From contig CP129479.1 in the NCBI GenBank assembly GCA_030583865.1, positions 1,884,819-1,948,818 on the forward strand: a stretch of DNA of 64,000 nucleotides. The letters are read 5' to 3'. Below the pieces are notes generated by a model. It was given only the letters and a program-made list of their open reading frames with translations, had not been told where the DNA came from and made no database searches. The DNA comes from Thermodesulfobacteriota bacterium (lineage in GTDB: Bacteria; Desulfobacterota; GWC2-55-46). Position 1 is the first letter of the stretch. Each line of letters opens with the position of its first letter. Below, piece by piece: positions 59,269 to 64,000 of this stretch. The translations under genes were made by a program, and so were the position numbers.

Positions 59269-60347
59269 GCCTCTCCCTTTCCGCGGAGCGCCTCTTCCAT
59301 AAGCCTTTCGAATTCGGCGACCCTCTCATGGGACGTATGCTCCGCCAGCGCCCGCTCCCTTGCCCTTCTCGAGATCCTCTTCCTCTCCGCCCAGGTCATG
59401 CTCAGCGCTTCCCTTACGTCGTCCGCCGAGCGCACTATGGCTATCTCCGAGCCCGGCGCGAAGAAACCGTCAATGCCCTCCCACCAGTCGCTGAGGACAG
59501 GGCTGCCGCATGCCGCCGCCTCGAATAGCCTTCCCGAAGGGCACCAGCCGAGCCCGGCCATCGCGCCCCTTGTGACATTGAGCGTCCATGCGGCCGACGA
59601 ATAAAAGGCCGGGTGCATGGGCGGCGGCACGTGCCTTACGAAGTACATGTTTTCAGTCCAGGGAAAGCTTTCCGGATAAAGCGAGCCGCCGAGCACGAAC
59701 CTTTTCCCCGGGGCCGTCCTGGCCGGCTTTACGAAAAGCTCGATGAGCGCGGCCTGCCTGTCCTCGGAAAAGGTGCCGAGGTACGAAAGGTCCGCCCTGT
59801 ATTCCTCCACGCCCGAAGAAGGGAAATGAGAAGCCGGATCCACGCTCCCGTAGAGGGGCTCCGCCCTTCTCGCGCCCAGGAGCGACTTAAGCTCTTTGAG
59901 GGCCCTTCCGCCCGTGTAGCTCAGGACGATATCGAAGCCGCCGAGCCCGTCCACCGGCAGATAACCGGCCCTTTTGCCTTCCTTCAGGCCCTTCAGCGTC
60001 ACCGGCGTATCCAGGTCGTAAAAACACTTTATCCGCGCGCCTGAAGAGAGGAGGAGGCCCGAGGCCTCTACCCCGTCGGGGCAGTACGAAGTCACCATCC
60101 CGACGTCGGAGTCCTTAAGCTCTTCCGATGCCCTGCCCCTTATGCCGTCCCAGTCTTTATAGATGACGAGAGAGGCCCACGGCGGCGCATCGAGGTCCCT
60201 GTGGGACGCGTAATACGGCGCGTCCTTCTCGAAAAATACGACCTTGTGCCCCCGCCCGTTGAGCGCCTTTGCGAGGCCCCGCCAGATGGTGGCGTGCCCG
60301 TTGCCCCATGACGAGCTCATCGTAAGCCCGAAGACCACGAGCTTCAT
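59256..60347 (-). CDS. CgeB-family glycosyltransferase, copy 1
   Basis: A 363-residue protein of the CgeB-like GT-B family: GLTMSSSWGNGHATIWRGLA and KALNGRGHKVVFFEKDAPYY at the start; IKCFYDLDTPVTLKGLKEG and DIVLSYTGGRALKELKSLLG in the middle; LGWCPSGRLFEAAACGSPVL and SDWWEGIDGFFAPGSEIAIV at the end, a C-terminal GT signature. Clearly a paralogue of the two other CgeB genes here. Donor and acceptor unknown. Confidence 0.88.
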   Translation of the reverse strand: MKLVVFGLTMSSSWGNGHATIWRGLAKALNGRGHKVVFFEKDAPYYASHRDLDAPPWASLVIYKDWDGIRGRASEELKDSDVGMVTSYCPDGVEASGLLLSSGARIKCFYDLDTPVTLKGLKEGKRAGYLPVDGLGGFDIVLSYTGGRALKELKSLLGARRAEPLYGSVDPASHFPSSGVEEYRADLSYLGTFSEDRQAALIELFVKPARTAPGKRFVLGGSLYPESFPWTENMYFVRHVPPPMHPAFYSSAAWTLNVTRGAMAGLGWCPSGRLFEAAACGSPVLSDWWEGIDGFFAPGSEIAIVRSADDVREALSMTWAERKRISRRARERALAEHTSHERVAEFERLMEEALRGKGEACGG

Positions 60348-60394
60348 CCCGGCTCCTTAAAGCGTTTTTTCGGAAGCTAACGTCCATAACCGGC

Positions 60395-61564
60395 TCATGG
60401 CTTAAGGACCACCTTTACGCAGCCGTCCTCCTTGTGCTTGAAGACCTCGTAGGCGATGGGGCCTTCCTCAAGGCCGAAACTGTGGGTTATGACGTCCGAG
60501 GGGTCGGCCTTGCCGTCCTCGACGAGGTTGAGGAGGCGTGGCATGTACTTCTGCACATGGGTCTGCCCGCCTTTGATTGTGATGCCCTTGTTGAAGGCCG
60601 CTCCGACCGGGACCTTGTCCACATACCCGGCATAGGCCCCCGCGATCGAGACCGTCCCGCCCTTCCTGCAGGCGAGGATGGCCTGGCGTAGAGCGGTGGG
60701 CCTGTCGGTCTCGGCCCGGAGCTTATTTTTAACCGCGTCGTAGACCCGGCCGTGGCCCTTGCCGTGCGCCTCCATGCCCACGGCGTCTATGCAGGCGTCG
60801 GGCCCCATTCCGCCGGTTATGTCGCGGAGCGCCTCGTCTACGTCCACGTCCTCGTAATTGAGGGCTACGGCGTCCGCGAGCCTGGAGGCGAGGCCGAGCC
60901 TTTCAGGGAACCTGTCTATCGCGATTACCCTTTCAGCCCCCAGAAGTGACGCGCTCTTCATGGCGAGAAGCCCCACCGGTCCCGCGCCCCATACCGCGAC
61001 CGTGTCCCCTTCCTGTATGGAGCAGTTCTCCGCGGCCATGTAGCCGGTCGGGAAGACGTCGCAAAGGAGGACCGCCTTCTCGTCGGATACGCTCTCCGGG
61101 AGCTTCAGGAGTCCCGAGTCAGCGAAGGGGACCCTTACGTACTCGGCCTGCCCCCCGGCGTAGCCGCCGAAGAGATGCGAGTAGCCGTAGATGCCTGCCG
61201 GCGAATAGCCGTAGAGGGCCTCAGCCGCGTAAGCGTTCGGGTTCGAGTTGTCGCAGAGCGACCATAGCTCCCTTTCGCAGAAGAAGCACCTGCCGCACGA
61301 GATGGTGAACGGGACGGCGACCCTGTCTCCGGGGCGGAAGCCTTCGACCCTTCCGCCCACGTCCACGACCGTGCCCACGAACTCGTGACCGAGTATGTCG
61401 CCCCTTTCCATCGAGGGCACATGGCCGTTATAGAGGTGGAGGTCCGAGCCGCAGACCGCGGAAAGCGACACCCGCACAATGGCGTCCCTCGGCCCGAGTA
61501 TCTCAGGCTCCGGGACTTCCATGACCCTCAAGTCACGCTTGCCGTACCAGCACAGGGCTTTCAT
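60395..61564 (-). CDS. Zinc-dependent alcohol dehydrogenase
   Basis: A 389-residue medium-chain dehydrogenase: [18 protein letters not shown] and [13 protein letters not shown] (catalytic zinc Cys and His), the four-Cys structural zinc loop ([20 protein letters not shown]), and the NAD-binding GXGXXG region ([20 protein letters not shown]). It is similar to glutathione-independent formaldehyde dehydrogenase-like proteins often found beside SRPBCC genes. It may oxidise an alcohol intermediate or be a redox helper in the pathway. Confidence 0.9.
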   Translation of the reverse strand: MKALCWYGKRDLRVMEVPEPEILGPRDAIVRVSLSAVCGSDLHLYNGHVPSMERGDILGHEFVGTVVDVGGRVEGFRPGDRVAVPFTISCGRCFFCERELWSLCDNSNPNAYAAEALYGYSPAGIYGYSHLFGGYAGGQAEYVRVPFADSGLLKLPESVSDEKAVLLCDVFPTGYMAAENCSIQEGDTVAVWGAGPVGLLAMKSASLLGAERVIAIDRFPERLGLASRLADAVALNYEDVDVDEALRDITGGMGPDACIDAVGMEAHGKGHGRVYDAVKNKLRAETDRPTALRQAILACRKGGTVSIAGAYAGYVDKVPVGAAFNKGITIKGGQTHVQKYMPRLLNLVEDGKADPSDVITHSFGLEEGPIAYEVFKHKEDGCVKVVLKP

Positions 61565-61572
61565 CGCTTCTC

Positions 61573-62283
61573 CTATTCCCCGACCGCGCGGCCCCGGACC
61601 TGGCCCTCGGTGGTGGGGACTTCCCCGGTCTCCATTATCTGCTTGAACCTCCTGAGCTCTTCGCGTATCTGCCTGAAGGATATTGCGGCAAGCAGCCTCT
61701 GTACAGGCGCGGAGGCGCCGTCGCCCGGGAGGTTGTATATCATGTGCACCCGGAGCTCCGTGCCCCTGTGGCCGGGCGCGGTGCTGAACTCGACCATGCC
61801 CTCGCTCTCAATATCCGAGAAGGGGAGCGACTTCCATGCTATGTACTCGTTCTCCCTTTCTCCGGTTATTTCCGCGTCCCATTCGACTTTTATGCCGCCG
61901 GGCGCGCTCGCCACCCAATGGGAGCGCTTGTCGTCTATGACCCTTACCTCTTCTATGTGCCTCATGAACTCCGGGATGTTGCCGAGGTTCCTCCAATATG
62001 AATAAATCTCGTGGACTGGCCTGTTTATGATGACGCTCTCGTCTATCTCTATGGCGCGCCTGGCCGTGCTGACGCCAATTTTCTCGTAAAGGTTGCAGCG
62101 GCCCGTCGAGCCCCTGTACATTAGATATCCTCCGGCGAGCGCGGTAGCGAGTCCACCGAGCCTGCCTTTCCTCACGCCCCTGGCCGCCATATAGCCTCCG
62201 AGGAGGACAGAAAGAAGCCGCTCCGACGGGCCTACGTTGACGTCTTTCCCGGTCTTCGGGTATCTGGGTTCGTAGCGTGTCAT
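61573..62283 (-). CDS. Membrane-anchored SRPBCC (cyclase/dehydrase-like) protein
   Basis: A 236-residue protein. Residues about 20-55 form DUF2892-like helices ([37 protein letters not shown]); the remainder is a START/SRPBCC domain ([20 protein letters not shown], then [20 protein letters not shown] and [20 protein letters not shown]). Such domains bind hydrophobic ligands or cyclise polyketides. It overlaps the stop of the upstream CgeB gene (ATGA) and precedes the alcohol dehydrogenase, a pairing commonly seen. Confidence 0.85.
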   Translation of the reverse strand: MTRYEPRYPKTGKDVNVGPSERLLSVLLGGYMAARGVRKGRLGGLATALAGGYLMYRGSTGRCNLYEKIGVSTARRAIEIDESVIINRPVHEIYSYWRNLGNIPEFMRHIEEVRVIDDKRSHWVASAPGGIKVEWDAEITGERENEYIAWKSLPFSDIESEGMVEFSTAPGHRGTELRVHMIYNLPGDGASAPVQRLLAAISFRQIREELRRFKQIMETGEVPTTEGQVRGRAVGE

Positions 62284-63371
62284 TTCACTACCTCCTGTTT
62301 TTTTAGGACGCGGGCCATGAAGCCCTCCAGCTCGTCCACCCTGTGGACGGCCGTGTGGCCCTCAAGCACCCTTTGCCTCCCCCTTTCGCCGATCTTCCGG
62401 ACCTCCTCGTCGGGGGTCTCCCTGAGGTGCCTCATGGTGTCTTCCGGAGACCTTGAGACGAGTATCTCGGTCCCGGGTGTGAAGAACCTGTCCAGCCCGA
62501 CCCACCAGTCTGAAATGACCGCTGTGCCGCAGGCTGCGGCCTCGAAAAGCCGTACGCTCGGCGAATAGCCTGCCCGCACCATGTCCGCCCTGGTTATGTT
62601 CATCGTGAACTTCATCGAGTTGTAGAATGAGCGGTGCCTGCCCGGCGGCAGGTGCTCTATCCTCTCGACGTTCGCGGGCCAGTCGATGCCTTCCGGGTAG
62701 AGCGGCCCGGCTACTATGAAGCTCCCCTCGAGCCTTCTTGCAGGCTCGAGGAGAAGCGAGTCGAGCGCTTCCTGCCTGTCCGCGCTGTATGTGCCTATGT
62801 AGCCGATATCCCAGGCATTGGGAGCACGCGAAGGCCTGTAAAACTCAGTATCGACCGAACAATAGAGGGGCCTCGCCATGGGCGAGCCGTATTCGCTCTC
62901 TATCCTTTCGAGTATCGGCCCGCCCGTGAACGAAAGGTAGATGTCGAACCTGGATATGAGCTCCGGGGTAAGGTACTCGCAATCCCCTCTTCTGAGCCTC
63001 GATAGCGTCACGGGGGTATCTATGTCATAGAACGCCGCCGCGCCCCGGGAGATACCCAGCACCCAGTCCGCCACAATTGCGCCCTCCGGCACATACGAGC
63101 CCACCATCACGAAATCAGCCTCGCTTATTTCCCGGCAGAAGCGATCTTTAAGCTCCTCCATCGACGAATATAGCCCGGTCCTCCCCCACGGCGGCCTTTC
63201 GAGGTCGCGGTTGTCGCGGTACCACGGCACGTCCCGCTCGAGGAAGAGGACGTCGTGCCCCCTGGCGGAGAGCTCCCTTACGAGGCTCCTGTAAGTGGTT
63301 GCGTGCCCGTTCCCCCAGGACGAGGTTATCGAAAGCCCGAGCATCACGATCTTTACAGGCTCTAGCGCCAT
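62280..63371 (-). CDS. CgeB-family glycosyltransferase, copy 2
   Basis: A 363-residue paralogue of the gene at 59256: GLSITSSWGNGHATTYRSLV, then ARGHDVLFLERDVPWYRDNR, AAFYDIDTPVTLSRLRRGDC, AGYSPSVRLFEAAACGTAVI and SDWWVGLDRFFTPGTEILVS. Same length as copy 1, so an old tandem duplication interrupted by the SRPBCC and dehydrogenase genes. Confidence 0.88.
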   Translation of the reverse strand: MALEPVKIVMLGLSITSSWGNGHATTYRSLVRELSARGHDVLFLERDVPWYRDNRDLERPPWGRTGLYSSMEELKDRFCREISEADFVMVGSYVPEGAIVADWVLGISRGAAAFYDIDTPVTLSRLRRGDCEYLTPELISRFDIYLSFTGGPILERIESEYGSPMARPLYCSVDTEFYRPSRAPNAWDIGYIGTYSADRQEALDSLLLEPARRLEGSFIVAGPLYPEGIDWPANVERIEHLPPGRHRSFYNSMKFTMNITRADMVRAGYSPSVRLFEAAACGTAVISDWWVGLDRFFTPGTEILVSRSPEDTMRHLRETPDEEVRKIGERGRQRVLEGHTAVHRVDELEGFMARVLKKQEVVK

Positions 63372-63395
63372 TTGCGCTCCTCAAATAAGGCCGGC

Positions 63396-64000
63396 TCAGT
63401 TACGGACAAGCCCGCATAGTATGGAATCCACTTCCCTCGCCCTAGCCTCATAGGTATGCTCGGAGGTCACGCGCCTGAATGCGTTCCTCCCTATCCGGGC
63501 GGCCCTCTCGGGCGTAAGGCCCTTCAGTATTTCAGCCACCTCGCTCCCGTCCGACGCGACCAGCACCTCGCTTCCGGGTTCGAGAAATCGCTCTATGCCC
63601 TCCCACCTGTCCGTTATTATGCACGCGCCGGCGCCCGCGGCCTCGAAGACGCGCGTGGGCGGAGAATACCCGTACCTGGCCATTGATTCCCTGTTTATGT
63701 TGAGGACGGCCAGGCAGGTGGAGTTGAACGCGTTGTGCTCTGCGGTATAGACGTGCCCCAGCCGCCTTACGTTCTTTACCTCGATATCGTCCCAGCCGCT
63801 GCCGCCGAGTATGAACCGTTTCTCCGGGAGATCTGATGCCGCCCTGAAAAAGAACTCCCAGACCCTGGACTCGCGGTCCGGCATGCGGTTCCCCAGGAAC
63901 CCGAGGTCCGCGTTGAACTTCTCGACCGGCTGGACAGGGTAGTGCGTCTCCGGGTCGAGGGCGTTGTAGACCGGCGTGCACTCCTTTGCGCCGAAGGCAA
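63396..64000 (-). CDS. CgeB-family glycosyltransferase, copy 3 (5' end beyond the window)
   Basis: The frame is open from 64000 to the stop at 63396, about 200 residues of the C-terminal half: CTPVYNALDPETHYPVQPVE, DLGFLGNRMPDRESRVWEFF, then KRFILGGSGWDDIEVKNVRR, ARYGYSPPTRVFEAAGAGAC and ITDRWEGIERFLEPGSEVLV. It belongs to the same family as the two complete copies but is more diverged. The start is outside the window. Confidence 0.85.
   Translation of the reverse strand, partial: AFGAKECTPVYNALDPETHYPVQPVEKFNADLGFLGNRMPDRESRVWEFFFRAASDLPEKRFILGGSGWDDIEVKNVRRLGHVYTAEHNAFNSTCLAVLNINRESMARYGYSPPTRVFEAAGAGACIITDRWEGIERFLEPGSEVLVASDGSEVAEILKGLTPERAARIGRNAFRRVTSEHTYEARAREVDSILCGLVRN

Overview
The window reads as a chromosomal stretch of a GC-rich, Gram-negative, deltaproteobacterial-type bacterium (Desulfobacterota/Geobacter-like by gene order; no 16S rRNA is present, so this is inference). 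Support comes from the order thrS-infC-rpmI-rplT-pheS-pheT-ihfA-merR, a secretin-based type II secretion operon, a PilV/W/X/Y1 minor-pilin operon driven by a sigma-54-type regulator, ExbB/ExbD, and type I-E-like CRISPR repeats. Almost all long genes lie on the minus strand.

Layout. 1-2.2 kb: ExbB/ExbD proton channel, a decayed feoB and two Fur-box-like sites (iron uptake). 2.2-4.3 kb: a Fic protein, then an integration scar made of a tRNA/tmRNA 3' end, a broken tyrosine integrase and an IS5-type transposase fragment. 4.3-12.5 kb: minor pilin/PilY1 operon plus its NtrC-like regulator with a degenerate receiver; a good sigma-54 promoter and two matching upstream repeats lie between them. 13.2-14.5 kb: a 21-repeat CRISPR array with no cas genes in the window. 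14.6-21.7 kb: accessory zone with a tRNA-like hairpin, very small membrane peptides, an outer-membrane barrel, a lipoprotein, XRE regulators, a lambda-type portal fragment, Phd/VapC and MntA/HepT toxin-antitoxin pairs, and a pRiA4b ORF-3-type protein. 22.2-26 kb: a NIT-domain chemoreceptor, its own CheW, bacteriohemerythrin, a duplicated hepT fragment and HU. 26.4-27.8 kb: a type III restriction-subunit remnant beside tRNA-Pro with a duplicated att-like repeat. 27.9-35.7 kb: translation/IHF operon and tRNA-Val. 36-39.4 kb: a large hybrid histidine kinase with a membrane partner. 39.7-50.1 kb: complete gsp operon E-F-G-H-I-J-K-L-M-C-D. 50.5-64 kb: at least 15 tightly packed, translationally coupled genes (three CgeB-like glycosyltransferases, sugar-nucleotidyltransferase, two methyltransferases, glycosidase-like protein, PIG-L deacetylase, GT4, FemAB-like acyltransferase, phosphoribosyltransferase-kinase fusion, PHP phosphoesterase, alcohol dehydrogenase, SRPBCC protein).

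The most promising under-described system is the 50.5-64 kb cassette, which looks like a dedicated pathway for a modified glycan or glycosylated metabolite. Secondary points of interest are the sigma-54 control region of the minor pilins, a pair of dispersed repeats whose ends covary, an AUA start codon for infC, and several decayed mobile elements.
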